From Chloroflexota bacterium (GTDB lineage: Bacteria > Chloroflexota > Anaerolineae > Anaerolineales > Villigracilaceae): a DNA stretch of 64,000 nt. Positions 16,141 to 24,961 of this stretch are shown here, piece after piece. Position 1 is the stretch's first letter, and each line of letters begins with the position of its first letter. The notes beneath the pieces were generated by a model, which did not search any database, was not told where the DNA came from, and was given only the letters and a program-made list of their open reading frames with translations. A program made the position numbers and the translations under genes. The stretch spans positions 1 to 64,000 of the forward strand of contig JAIOAQ010000004.1 of the NCBI GenBank assembly GCA_019873735.1, read 5' to 3'.

Positions 16141-17421
16141 TCATGCTGGTAGTGCGTTACCGTCCACTGAATAGACCCGTCCGCGCTTGACCACCTGGCG
16201 CACGAGGTTGGTGCCATACCGGTAGCCCAGGTGACGGTAATCCGGCACGTCAAGCACCAGCAGGTCGGCTTGCTTGCCCGGCTCAATCGAGCCTATGCGG
16301 TCGGCGCGGCGGATGGCGTGCGCCGAGTTGATGGTGGCGGCCGCGATGGCCTGAGCCGGGGTCAGTTTCATGGCCCGGCAAGCCAGGGCAATGACAAACT
16401 GCATCGACTCGTTCCAGGTGGTGCCGGGGTTGCAATCGGTAGCCAGAGCCAGGATGCCGCCTGCCTCAATGATTTTCTTGGCAGGGGTGTATTCGCTTTC
16501 GGCCAAGCCAAAGGGCGTGCAGGGCAGGGAAACCGCTACCGTATCTGAGCGGCCCAGAGCGTCAATATCGGTTTGCGAGGTCTTTACCAGGTGATCGGCT
16601 GAGGCTGCGCCCAGTTCTACAGCCAGCGAGGCGCCGCCAAGGTTATCAAACTCGTCCGCATGGATTTTGAGCGGGAATCCAAGGTCGCGGGCGCGGGTCA
16701 GGATTTGACGCGATTGCGCCAGGTCAAAGGCCTTGTTCTCGCAGAAGACGTCTACAAATGGAAGATGGACCATGGACGATGGAGCGTGATGAGCCTGCCA
16801 CCATTCGTGAACGGCGGGCAGCATCTCGCTGCAGACCAGGTCGGTGTAAGCCTGCGGGTTGTCTTTGTATTCGGGAGCGACAGCGTGCGCGCCCAGGAAG
16901 GTAGGAGCAATTTCCCAGGGGCCTTCAGCATCCAGGGCCAGCAGAGCGGCAAGCAGTTTGAGTTCGCTTTCGGTTTGCAAGCCGTAGCCGGTCTTGGCCT
17001 CAAGGGTGGTGGTGCCGTGAGCGAACATGCGCGCCAGGCGCGGACGCGTCTCGTCGAGCAGGGTTTCCAGGCTGGCCTGACGCGTCCGGCGGACGGTAGA
17101 GATGATTCCCCCGCCGGCAGCCAGGATGTCAAGGTAATGCATGCCGCCCATCTTCATCTCGAATTCGGCGGCTCGGTCGCCCGCCCAGATGATGTGCGTA
17201 TGCGGGTCCACAAAGCCAGGCAGGACGACACAGCCGGAAGCATCCAGCGCCGTTTCGTCTGGGTAGGCGCGGCGCAAGTCGGCGCTTTTGCCAACGGCGG
17301 CAATCTTTTCGCCGCGGATCAGCACGGCGCCGTCCTCAATGATATTGAGCGTGCCGAGCGCCTTGCCGCGCTGCGGGCCGCCTGAGAGAGTCAGGAGTTG
17401 AGAAGCAGAGTGGATCAGCAT
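16141..17421 (-). CDS. hutI: Imidazolonepropionase
   Basis: Hydrolyses 4-imidazolone-5-propionate to N-formimino-L-glutamate in histidine breakdown. 426 residues, amidohydrolase superfamily. Visible: VLPGFVDPHTHIIWAGDR (metal HxH), GGGIISTVRRTR, TLEAKTGYGLQTESELK, KIHADEFDNLGG, SADHLVKTS and ALATDCNPGT with the metal Asp. Other hut genes are not in the window. A TAAAAT six bases before the ATG resembles a leaderless -10 but lacks a -35. The gene lies 40 bases after the flavoprotein gene on the same strand, so co-transcription is more likely. Confidence 0.94.
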   Translation of the reverse strand: MLIHSASQLLTLSGGPQRGKALGTLNIIEDGAVLIRGEKIAAVGKSADLRRAYPDETALDASGCVVLPGFVDPHTHIIWAGDRAAEFEMKMGGMHYLDILAAGGGIISTVRRTRQASLETLLDETRPRLARMFAHGTTTLEAKTGYGLQTESELKLLAALLALDAEGPWEIAPTFLGAHAVAPEYKDNPQAYTDLVCSEMLPAVHEWWQAHHAPSSMVHLPFVDVFCENKAFDLAQSRQILTRARDLGFPLKIHADEFDNLGGASLAVELGAASADHLVKTSQTDIDALGRSDTVAVSLPCTPFGLAESEYTPAKKIIEAGGILALATDCNPGTTWNESMQFVIALACRAMKLTPAQAIAAATINSAHAIRRADRIGSIEPGKQADLLVLDVPDYRHLGYRYGTNLVRQVVKRGRVYSVDGNALPA

Positions 17422-17461
17422 GAAGGTATTTTACCGCGATTGGAGGCCCAAGCCGCGCCGC

Positions 17462-19525
17462 CTATAACGCAATGCGCTCAACCTTGAACGGCACATCCCC
17501 GGCAGGGGGTTCATCGAATTCGCGCGCCGCCAGGTGGCCGGAGTAGACCGCCTGGGCGATGAGGTGCGGGGCTTCGGCATCGCCAATCACGCGCAGGGAC
17601 TGAAGTTTGCCTTCGGCCAGGGCCGGTTTCAGTTCATGATACAGATGATCTTCTGGCAGGCGCTCCGTGACCAGCACCACGCCATCACAGGGGATGGACG
17701 TCTCAGCGTTGGTCAGGGTATGGGTAACGGTGACAGCCTCGGGGGCGATGGAACCGATGACATGCCGCGGGAGGATGGTCACGCCCAGGGAGAGCAGCCG
17801 CTTTTCGATGCGTTCCTGCTCCAGGGTGAAGTGGGTCCAACGCGAGACTTCCGGCGCAGGCGTGACGAGAGTCACCGCGCAGCCGTTCTGGGTCAACAGT
17901 TCGGCCAGCACGCCGCCCAAGTAGTAATGGTCGTCGTCGAAGAGCACCACCCGCCCAGAAGGGAGTTTGCCGGCCATCAAGTCATCGGGGGTGAAAACGT
18001 GAGCCTGCTCATGGCCGGGGATGGGATGCCAGGAGTTACGGCCCACCCCGTCCCGCCGCCAGCGCGCGCCGGTGGCAACGATGACGTGCGCCAGGCCCGA
18101 ATCGAGCACATCTGCGGCAGACATGAGCGAGCCGGGGTAGAGAGAGACGCTGGGAAGTTTGCGCAATTGGGTCAGGCGCCAGTCGGCCACGCGCCGCCAC
18201 TCTGAAAGACCGGGCAGGGCAGATTCGAGCAAGACGCGCCCGCCTAATTCGCGCCGGGCTTCGGTGAGGATGACTGTGTAGCCGCGCCGCCCCAGTTGCA
18301 GGGCGCATTCCATGCCCGCCGGGCCGGCACCTACTACCAGGATTTCCTTCTCGCTTTTCTTTGGAGGGATGATTTCGGGATGCCAGCCGCGCCGCCATTC
18401 TTCGCCCATGGTGGGATTCTGGGTGCAGCGCAGAGGCGCCATCCGCGTGTCGCCAGTGACGCAGATGTTACAACCGATGCACTCGCGGATGTCCTCAATG
18501 CGGCCGGCGCGTGTTTTCTGCGGCAGGAAGGGATCGGCGATGGAGGGGCGCGCCGCGCCGATCAGGTCGAGCACGCCGCGGCGGATAGCAGAGACCATGG
18601 CATCGGGCGAGGTGTAGCGTCCCACGCCCAGCACCGGCTTGCTGGTAAGCGTCTTGACAAAGGCGGTATAGGGTTCCTGGTAACCTTCCTTTTCGAAACG
18701 CGAGGTGGCCGAGTCGTTGCTCCAGCCGCTGATGTTGACATCCCACAAGTCGGGCAGTTCGGCCAGCATGGCGATGATATCGCGCGCTTCCCCCCGGCTG
18801 GAAAGGCCTTCCTCGCCCAGCAGTTCGTCCACGGCCAGGCGCGCGGCTACGGCGCAGCGGTCGCCAACGGCTTCTTTGGTATCTTCAAGCAACTCGCGGA
18901 AGAAGCGGACGCGGTTTTCAAGCGAACCGCCGTATTCATCGGTGCGATCGTTAAGACGTTTGAGCATGAACTGCATGGCCAGGCTGAGTCCATGCCCGGC
19001 ATAGACGTGGATGACGTCGAAGCCGGCGCGCTTGGCGCGCAGGGCGGCCTCGCGGTGCCAGCGGCGCACTGCGCGCAGATCTTCTTTGTCGGCGCGGCGG
19101 GCTTGAATCGGGTCGTAGCCAGAACCGCCCAGCACGCTGGCAGCGCGCGGTCCCAGCGGCGGCATGCGCGAATACAGATTGCCGGCGTCCAGGCCGTTAT
19201 AGGCCAGTTCAATGGCGGCCAGCGCGCCGTGGCGATGAACCGACTCGGCCATCAACGCCAGGGGAGGAATGTCTTCGTCACTCCACAAACGGCCTTCAAT
19301 ATAAGGGGTCAGATCACTGGAGGGGTGAATCTCCACCTCCTCGGTACAGACCACGCCCCAGCCACCCTCCGCTTTCATGCCGCGCATGGCGGCCAGGGCG
19401 CGCGGGTGACGGTGCCCCATGCCGTTGCAGTGGGAGACCTGGTAAAAACGATTCGGCGCGGTGACCGGGCCAAGGCGCACGAGTTCGAAGAGGATGTCAA
19501 AAGGAGAAGCGGTTTGGGTATCCAT
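17462..19525 (-). CDS. TMADH / histamine-dehydrogenase-family iron-sulfur flavoprotein
   Basis: 687 residues. The N-terminal Old Yellow Enzyme barrel includes RFYQVSHCNGMG; the Cys (residue 33) matches the residue that carries 6-S-cysteinyl FMN in trimethylamine dehydrogenase. The middle holds a 4Fe-4S site, CIGCNICVTGD then Cys 11 residues on, and CTQNPTMGEEWRRGWHPE. The C-terminal half has two dinucleotide folds (VVGAGPAGMECALQLGRRGY). Of the three TMADH substrate-bowl aromatics recalled from the literature, the Trp in NISGWSND is kept, while the Tyr is Glu (TEEVEI) and the second Trp is Asp. That pattern resembles histamine dehydrogenase more than TMADH. The ATG at 19525 has AGGAG upstream. 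Just upstream of hutI. Confidence 0.85.
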   Translation of the reverse strand: MDTQTASPFDILFELVRLGPVTAPNRFYQVSHCNGMGHRHPRALAAMRGMKAEGGWGVVCTEEVEIHPSSDLTPYIEGRLWSDEDIPPLALMAESVHRHGALAAIELAYNGLDAGNLYSRMPPLGPRAASVLGGSGYDPIQARRADKEDLRAVRRWHREAALRAKRAGFDVIHVYAGHGLSLAMQFMLKRLNDRTDEYGGSLENRVRFFRELLEDTKEAVGDRCAVAARLAVDELLGEEGLSSRGEARDIIAMLAELPDLWDVNISGWSNDSATSRFEKEGYQEPYTAFVKTLTSKPVLGVGRYTSPDAMVSAIRRGVLDLIGAARPSIADPFLPQKTRAGRIEDIRECIGCNICVTGDTRMAPLRCTQNPTMGEEWRRGWHPEIIPPKKSEKEILVVGAGPAGMECALQLGRRGYTVILTEARRELGGRVLLESALPGLSEWRRVADWRLTQLRKLPSVSLYPGSLMSAADVLDSGLAHVIVATGARWRRDGVGRNSWHPIPGHEQAHVFTPDDLMAGKLPSGRVVLFDDDHYYLGGVLAELLTQNGCAVTLVTPAPEVSRWTHFTLEQERIEKRLLSLGVTILPRHVIGSIAPEAVTVTHTLTNAETSIPCDGVVLVTERLPEDHLYHELKPALAEGKLQSLRVIGDAEAPHLIAQAVYSGHLAAREFDEPPAGDVPFKVERIAL

Positions 19526-19574
19526 AGAGGCTCCTGAGATCTTGTCAATAGACTTGTTGCAAAAGTAATTTTTA

Positions 19575-19814
19575 GCCACAGATTTCACAGATTGGCACGG
19601 ATGACTTCACTGCAAAAACAGAAAATCTCAACGCGAAGTCGCCAAGACGCAAAAAATGCAATTTCCAATGCAAAATCTTCGTTTTTCGGTATCGGGTTAT
19701 GCGTACAAAAGAAATAGACCTTAAAAAATCTTGGCGGCTTTGCGCCCTTGCGTTAGAAAGGACCTTTTTGCAGTAGAGTCACGGATTTAAACCAAAATCT
19801 GTGTAATCTGTGGC
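19575..19814. repeat. Older palindrome (CCACAGATT type) split by a 178-bp inserted element
   Basis: The left arm GCCACAGATTTCACAGATT (19575-19593) and right arm AATCTGTGTAATCTGTGGC (19796-19814) are inverted complements with one mismatch. Removing the insertion at 19603-19780 and one copy of ACGGAT restores a 56-bp palindrome. The rest of the 357-base gap 19526-19882 shows no gene. Confidence 0.85.
19603..19780. mobile_element. MITE-like element, copy 1 (178 bp, TSD ACGGAT)
   Basis: Ends GACTTCACTGCAAAAA and TTTTTGCAGTAGAGTC are imperfect inverted repeats (13 of 16 match). Both sides carry ACGGAT (19597-19602 and 19781-19786) as a direct duplication. The inner arms include CGCGAAGTCGCCAAGACGC and CTTGGCGGCTTTGCGC. 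There is no open frame of note, so mobility would have to come from a transposase elsewhere. Nearly identical to the element at 36099. Confidence 0.88.
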
Positions 19815-19882
19815 AAAAGATTTGATGGCAAACTTTCACATCCAGGCTGATGCAAGCAACCTAACGAAACTCCTCTCTCGGG

Positions 19883-21109
19883 CTAGATTTCCAAAACGGC
19901 AAGCGGGATTTCCATCTCATCCGGCGTCAGGCCGCCGTGATGGCCATAGTAGCGCTGTTCAAACTTGCCCTTCTCATACCACCAGACGGCCTGTCCCTTG
20001 TAAGGCAGGATGACCAGGTCTCCGAGACGGCTGAGGAAGGCATCGGAGATGCGCGGGCCAAAGTAGCCCTGCGCGACCAGGTCCCGGCTCTGACGCACCT
20101 CGGCCTGCCCGGCCAAACGGGGCGTGATCCAGGCCTGGGCCTCGTCCGCGGCCCCGACACGCGTATACAGGAACAGGTCCCGGCATGAACCGCCAGGGGG
20201 CAGGAGTTTGCCGTTTCGGTTGGTGCGCAGCAACGGGCGCAGTTCTCGTTCAAAGCCCGGCAATTTATTCAGGTAGAGGGTGGTCTGCGGGTCTACTTCT
20301 GTCTGGCCATGGTCGGCCGTCAGTAACAACAGGGTGCGGCACGGGCGAGGCATAGCGCGCACCAGAAAACGCTCAATCGCCCACAATGCGGCCTCAAACT
20401 GGGCCTCGCTGGGACATCCGCCCGGCCCATAGCGGTGCGACAGGCCGTCGCCCTCGTCATAGTAGAGGAAATAGTAGCCGGGGGCTGCATCGCGTTCCAA
20501 TAACGCCCTCAGGTTGACCAGCGCCTCGGGCAGGGTGTGGTAGGGGTAGGTTTGCGCTCCGCGCAAAACAACATCAGAATACGTGGAAGGGGTGTAAGCG
20601 CGTGCCTGAAAGACGTGCGCCGGAAAGCCGCGCTCGGCCAGCAGCGGATAGATGGTTTCGGTCGGATAAAGTTTACGCGGGTCGGCGCGGGTGGGTTTGA
20701 GTGTATCGCGCGCCAGCGTGCCGGCATGAGAGTATAGCAAGGGTGTAATGACCGCATCCAGCAACGGCTCGTAGTACTGCCATTCGTACACGCCGCTCTG
20801 GCCAACGGTCTGGCCGGTGTGAATGCAGGTGATCTCGGCCGCGGTGGTGGAGGGGAATTGGGCCGTCAATTGCAAAACCTGTCCGTGGCGGGCAATGTGC
20901 TCAAGCAAGGGCGTGGCGGCAAATTGCTGGTAGAAACGCCAGCCGAAGCCATCCAGCAAGATAAGCACAACCCGGTCATAGCGCTCTCCCAGCAACGCGC
21001 TCAATTTGCTGAGCGGCGAGTGTCCTTCTCCGGTAAGCAAACGCAAGACAAGGGCAGGCAGGTCACTGAAACAGCGGCTGCCATAGGCGGGTTTGATAAA
21101 TGCAGACAT
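19883..21109 (-). CDS. Alkaline-phosphatase-superfamily phosphodiesterase/pyrophosphatase
   Basis: 408 residues, no signal peptide. It fits the type I phosphodiesterase/nucleotide pyrophosphatase fold: VVLILLDGFGWRFY (first metal Asp), QFPSTTAAEITCIHTGQ (nucleophile Thr region), YYDEGDGLSHRYGPG (Asp/His metal site), LLLTADHGQTEVD (Asp-His), and a late His in RYYGHHGGLTPDEMEIPL. The substrate is unknown: nucleotide or phosphodiester bonds are usual. The ATG at 21109 has GGGGAGGAA upstream. Monocistronic in context. Confidence 0.85.
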   Translation of the reverse strand: MSAFIKPAYGSRCFSDLPALVLRLLTGEGHSPLSKLSALLGERYDRVVLILLDGFGWRFYQQFAATPLLEHIARHGQVLQLTAQFPSTTAAEITCIHTGQTVGQSGVYEWQYYEPLLDAVITPLLYSHAGTLARDTLKPTRADPRKLYPTETIYPLLAERGFPAHVFQARAYTPSTYSDVVLRGAQTYPYHTLPEALVNLRALLERDAAPGYYFLYYDEGDGLSHRYGPGGCPSEAQFEAALWAIERFLVRAMPRPCRTLLLLTADHGQTEVDPQTTLYLNKLPGFERELRPLLRTNRNGKLLPPGGSCRDLFLYTRVGAADEAQAWITPRLAGQAEVRQSRDLVAQGYFGPRISDAFLSRLGDLVILPYKGQAVWWYEKGKFEQRYYGHHGGLTPDEMEIPLAVLEI

Positions 21110-21424
21110 GAGAGTTCCTCCCCTGCATTGTATGCGTCAGGGAGAAACTGCGCTAGTGTACTTTGAATGCAAAATATGCGATGAGTCTCTACAAAAAGGT
21201 GTTTGTTGTTGTAAGGCAGGATAAACGGTTGAGGGGTGCAAAAAATCCTGCTCATCCCGTACATCCTCTTTCATACGCTGCGTTTGCCACACCAAATATG
21301 GAAAAGGGTATCTTCGGGCAGGCAGTTACGCTCATCTGGGGCGCCGCGCTGCGGTCATTGCGCTTTAACGCAGATACCGGTATGATTGACATAACTCCAA
21401 AAGTCAGTCGAGCGAGCGTTGACC
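21110..21424. other. Intergenic stretch between divergent genes
   Basis: 315 bases. The right end holds the promoter of the adenosine deaminase gene (21358-21386). Around 21240-21275 the wording AAAAATCCTGCTCATCCCGTACATCC resembles the fragment at 985-1015, possibly decayed repeat. Nothing else is recognised. Confidence 0.5.
21358..21386 (+). promoter_or_regulatory. Promoter TTGCGC-17-TATGAT
   Basis: -35 TTGCGC, 17-bp spacer, -10 TATGAT (21381-21386), giving a leader of about 32 bases before the adenosine deaminase ATG at 21425. Confidence 0.6.
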
Positions 21425-22438
21425 ATGAAATCCTTTGACCCCAAATATAACCGCATCCCCAAAGTGGAATTGCACTGTCACCTGGAAGGCGCTATCCGTA
21501 CCGCGACCATCCTGGATATTGCCCGTCAGCACGGGTTGAATCTGCCCGCCTGGGACGTGGAGACTCTCGACCGGCATGTCAAGGTCTACGAGCAAATGCG
21601 CGACCTGCACGCCGTGCTGGAGGCCTTTGCCATCTTCCAGAACAGCATCGTCTCGCCGCAGGTTGTGGAACGCCTTGCCTGGGAATTGTTTGAGGACTCT
21701 CATCGGCAGAACATCCATCTGCTTGAAGTACGCTTCTCGCCAGACTGGGCCTTCAGCAGCCATAACCTGGACTGGGACGCGGCCCTGGAAGGCATTTTGC
21801 GCGCCAAAGCCCGCGCCGAGGCGGAATTCGGCATGTTGATTGGGCTGATTGCCATCACCTCGCGCAGTTTAGGCCCGGCCTCCTGCGAAAAGACGGTGGA
21901 CTGGGCCATCCGCCACCGAAACGAGATTCAAGGCATTGACCTGGCCGACAGCGAAAGGATGTACCCCATTCGCGAGTTCGTCCGCCCGGTGATGCGGGCA
22001 AGGGATGCGGGACTGAAGGTAACCGTCCACTCCGGAGAGGATACGCCCGCCTCTGCGGTGGTGGAGACAATTCAGGCGATGAGCCCCGAGCGAATCGGTC
22101 ATGGCATTCACATCATCGAAGATATGGCCGCCGTTGATTTCGTCCGCGAGCGCGGGGTGACGCTGGAGGTCAACCCCTGGAGCAATTACCTGACCAATGC
22201 CGTGCCGCGCATTGAGGAACATCCGCTCAAGCGCTTATTTGACCTGGGTGTAAAGGTCACCATCAACTCAGACGACCCGGAAGTGCTGGAGACCAACCTG
22301 AACAACGAATATCGAATCGCGCATGAGGTCTTGGGGATGAGCCTGGAAGAAATTGCAACCTGCAACCGCTATGCCTTGGAGGCATCCTTCCTTCCAGCAG
22401 CACAGGTACAGACCGTGAGAGAGAAGTATTTCGTATGA
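21425..22438 (+). CDS. add: Adenosine deaminase
   Basis: Zinc hydrolase converting adenosine to inosine, 337 residues, cytoplasmic purine salvage. Motifs: KVELHCHLEGAIR (metal HxH), VTVHSGEDTPA (metal His), RIGHGIHI (catalytic His region) and VTINSDDPEVL (metal Asp). The ATG at 21425 is used; an in-frame TTG two codons earlier is less likely. The stop overlaps the next gene as ATGA. Adenine deaminase is an alternative within the family; the length and the SGE/SDDP pattern fit Add. Confidence 0.92.
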   Translation: MKSFDPKYNRIPKVELHCHLEGAIRTATILDIARQHGLNLPAWDVETLDRHVKVYEQMRDLHAVLEAFAIFQNSIVSPQVVERLAWELFEDSHRQNIHLLEVRFSPDWAFSSHNLDWDAALEGILRAKARAEAEFGMLIGLIAITSRSLGPASCEKTVDWAIRHRNEIQGIDLADSERMYPIREFVRPVMRARDAGLKVTVHSGEDTPASAVVETIQAMSPERIGHGIHIIEDMAAVDFVRERGVTLEVNPWSNYLTNAVPRIEEHPLKRLFDLGVKVTINSDDPEVLETNLNNEYRIAHEVLGMSLEEIATCNRYALEASFLPAAQVQTVREKYFV

Positions 22439-22869
22439 AGACGCTCTGCTGTCCCAGATGCCAGACCGAACTGGTGCGGCGCTTTTACAAAGGGATGATT
22501 GAAGTCGACTCCTGCCCGGAATGTCGCGGCATGTGGCTGGATTTAGATGAACTCGACCGGCTGGAGGATGTGGTCTTTGACGACGACGCCCATAAGGGGT
22601 CATTGGTGCATCATCTACACGCGGCGCGCTGCTGTTGTCCGCAGTGCGGGGTAGAAATGCAGGAATTCGAATACCGCATGTACGATCTGCACCTGGATCT
22701 CTGCCCGGAAAGACACGGCTTCTGGCTGGATGGCGGCGAAGATGAACGCGTGCTTGAAATCATGCGCCAGCGCGCTGAACAGTTCAACCGCCACATTGGA
22801 GCCGAGCAGGAATGGCGGCTGCTATTGAAGCACATCCGCCTTTTGTTGGGTCAGAACAGGAAAAAGTAA
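22435..22869 (+). CDS. TFIIB-type zinc-ribbon protein
   Basis: 144 residues with two zinc-ribbon halves: [12 protein letters not shown] with [18 protein letters not shown], then [15 protein letters not shown] with [19 protein letters not shown]. The second ribbon's last Cys is replaced by His. This is the zf-TFIIB family, mostly uncharacterised small proteins. It is translationally coupled (ATGA) to adenosine deaminase, but a functional link is not known. The C-terminus is helical and basic. Confidence 0.85.
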   Translation: MKTLCCPRCQTELVRRFYKGMIEVDSCPECRGMWLDLDELDRLEDVVFDDDAHKGSLVHHLHAARCCCPQCGVEMQEFEYRMYDLHLDLCPERHGFWLDGGEDERVLEIMRQRAEQFNRHIGAEQEWRLLLKHIRLLLGQNRKK

Positions 22870-22975
22870 GTTCGATCACCCCCTACGAGTCAGTCCAGCA
22901 GGAAGGCCTGTAACACCAGCCGCCCTACATTCTTATCACTTCTCGCCGTCAAAATCAGGTATACTTTCCCCGCTT

Positions 22976-24775
22976 ATGACTGCCCATATTCGCAATTTCT
23001 GTATCATTGCCCACGTTGACCATGGCAAGTCCACATTGGCCGACCGCTTGCTGCAATTAACCGGCACCATCTCAGAACGCGAGATGACCGAGCAGGTGCT
23101 CGATTCTATGGATTTGGAGCGTGAAAAGGGCGTGACCATCAAAGCCTCGGCGGTACGCATGAATTACACCGCGCGCGATGGCCATACGTATGAACTCAAC
23201 CTGATTGACACGCCGGGTCATGTGGACTTTGGGTATGAGGTCAGCCGGGCGCTGGCAGCCTGCGAAGGAGCCGTGCTGGTGGTAGATGCCACCCAGGGCA
23301 TCGAAGCCCAAACGCTGGCCAACCTGTACTCGGCGCTTGAAGCCGACCTGGTCATCGTGCCGGTCATCAATAAAATCGATCTGATCTCGGCCCGGCCGGA
23401 CGAGGTGGCCGAGGATATCGGCAGCCTGCTGGGGGTCCCGCCCGAATCGGTTTTGCGCGTCTCGGCCAAAGACGGTACCAACGTGGAGGCTGTCCTCGAG
23501 GCCATCGTTCAACAAATCCCCCCTCCAAAAGACGACTCGGACGCGCCCTTGCGGGCGTTGGTCTTTGATTCGCATTACGACTCTTACAAAGGCGTCATCA
23601 CCTACGTGCGGGTGGTGGAAGGCAGTTTGAACGCCGGCGAGAGCATTCACCTGATGTCCACAGGCGTGGATGTCAAGCCGATCGAGGTGGGTATCTTTGC
23701 GCCCATGCTGAAGCCGGTGACGGCGTTAAGCGCCGGCGAGGTGGGTTACATTGCAACCGGCCTGAAGACCGTCCACGATGCACGCGTGGGCGATACGGTT
23801 ACCAAGACGGCCTGGCCGGCCGCCGAGCCTCTACCCGGTTACCGAGCCCCGAAGCCGATGGTCTTCGCCGGCATCTATCCCACCGAAGCCGATGACTACC
23901 AAGACCTGCGCGAGGCGTTGGAAAAGTTACAACTCAACGACGCCTCCCTCTTTTTCCAGCCGGAAACTTCTCAGGCGTTAGGTTTCGGTTTTCGCGCCGG
24001 TTTTCTGGGGCTGTTCCACATGGAAATCATCCAGGAACGCATTGAACGCGAGTACGATCTGGATGTGGTCTTTACCGCTCCTACCGTTGCCTACGAGGTG
24101 CTTTTGCACGACGGCGCCACGGTCATCGTCTCGTCTCCGGCCGAACTGCCAGATGAGGGCCTGATTGCCGAAATCCGCGAACCATGGATGAAGATCGAAA
24201 TCATCACGCCCACCGAATATTACGGCCCCATCATGGATCTGGTCACCAAACGACGCGGCATTTTCAAACAGCAGGAATACCCGGCCCCCCACCGCGTGCA
24301 ATTGGATTTTGAAATCCCGCTTTCTGAAATTATCGTTGACTTCTTCGATGAACTCAAGTCGCGGACGCGCGGTTATGCCTCGCTGGATTATCAATTCCTG
24401 GAATACCGGGCCGACAAATTGCAGAAGTTGGAAATTCTGGTCAATGGGGAGCCTGTGGATGCCCTGGCCACCATTGTCCACACCCGCGATGCCTATCACA
24501 AAGGCCAGCGGATGATCACCAAACTCAAGGAACTGATCCCGCGGCAGTTGTTTGATGTCGCCATTCAAGCCGCCTCAGGCGGACGGGTGATCTCGCGCGC
24601 CAACGTCAAGGCCACGCGTAAAGATGTGCTGGCGAAATGTTACGGCGGCGATATCACCCGCAAGAAAAAGTTGCTGGAGAAGCAAAAGAGAGGCAAAAAA
24701 CGCCTGAAAATGATCGGCAACGTGGAAATCCCTCAAGAAGCCTTCATGGCCGTATTGAAACTAGAAGAGGAGTAA
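22976..24775 (+). CDS. lepA: Elongation factor 4 (LepA), ribosome-associated GTPase
   Basis: 599 residues, the usual LepA length. G1 [16 protein letters not shown]2 [10 protein letters not shown]3 DTPGHVDF, G4 NKIDL. The LepA-specific C-terminal region is present ([20 protein letters not shown] and [19 protein letters not shown]), which separates it from EF-G and BipA. It back-translocates or remodels ribosomes. A TATACT sits ten bases before the ATG, suggesting a very short leader, but no convincing -35 is seen. Confidence 0.97.
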   Translation: MTAHIRNFCIIAHVDHGKSTLADRLLQLTGTISEREMTEQVLDSMDLEREKGVTIKASAVRMNYTARDGHTYELNLIDTPGHVDFGYEVSRALAACEGAVLVVDATQGIEAQTLANLYSALEADLVIVPVINKIDLISARPDEVAEDIGSLLGVPPESVLRVSAKDGTNVEAVLEAIVQQIPPPKDDSDAPLRALVFDSHYDSYKGVITYVRVVEGSLNAGESIHLMSTGVDVKPIEVGIFAPMLKPVTALSAGEVGYIATGLKTVHDARVGDTVTKTAWPAAEPLPGYRAPKPMVFAGIYPTEADDYQDLREALEKLQLNDASLFFQPETSQALGFGFRAGFLGLFHMEIIQERIEREYDLDVVFTAPTVAYEVLLHDGATVIVSSPAELPDEGLIAEIREPWMKIEIITPTEYYGPIMDLVTKRRGIFKQQEYPAPHRVQLDFEIPLSEIIVDFFDELKSRTRGYASLDYQFLEYRADKLQKLEILVNGEPVDALATIVHTRDAYHKGQRMITKLKELIPRQLFDVAIQAASGGRVISRANVKATRKDVLAKCYGGDITRKKKLLEKQKRGKKRLKMIGNVEIPQEAFMAVLKLEEE

Positions 24776-24804
24776 CGCACAACGCCCACCGCCGCAGGGA
24801 ATGC

Positions 24805-24844
24805 AAAGCGCCGCCGAATCCAGGCATAAAGACGCGGCGCCTTT
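24805..24844 (+). terminator. Possible terminator after lepA
   Basis: Stem AAAGCGCCGC / GCGGCGCCTTT (one bulged C) with a loop of about 19 bases and a short T run. Weak as a terminator. Confidence 0.45.
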
Positions 24845-24961
24845 CCTTCGCGAAAAAACGCTTTTGCCTTGTCCAAACGCAAAATCCTGGCTGCATGCTG
24901 GCGGCGAAGGGGTTCCTTTCCAGGCTGTGCGGCGTTGCTGTGTGTTGAAAACCATCTGTCT

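Noticed and set aside
18296-19537. A 413-codon open frame on the plus strand opposite the TMADH-family gene
   Set aside because: It is a high-GC antisense shadow with no recognisable domains; the minus-strand gene has clear motifs along its full length.
21163-21438. A 91-codon frame before adenosine deaminase
   Set aside because: No ribosome site or recognisable sequence; it spans the promoter and overlaps the true start.
24869-24961. 31-residue N-terminal extension of the UPF0104-type protein
   Set aside because: It has no family match and overlaps the stretch following the lepA hairpin; the ATG at 24962 begins right before the first membrane helix.
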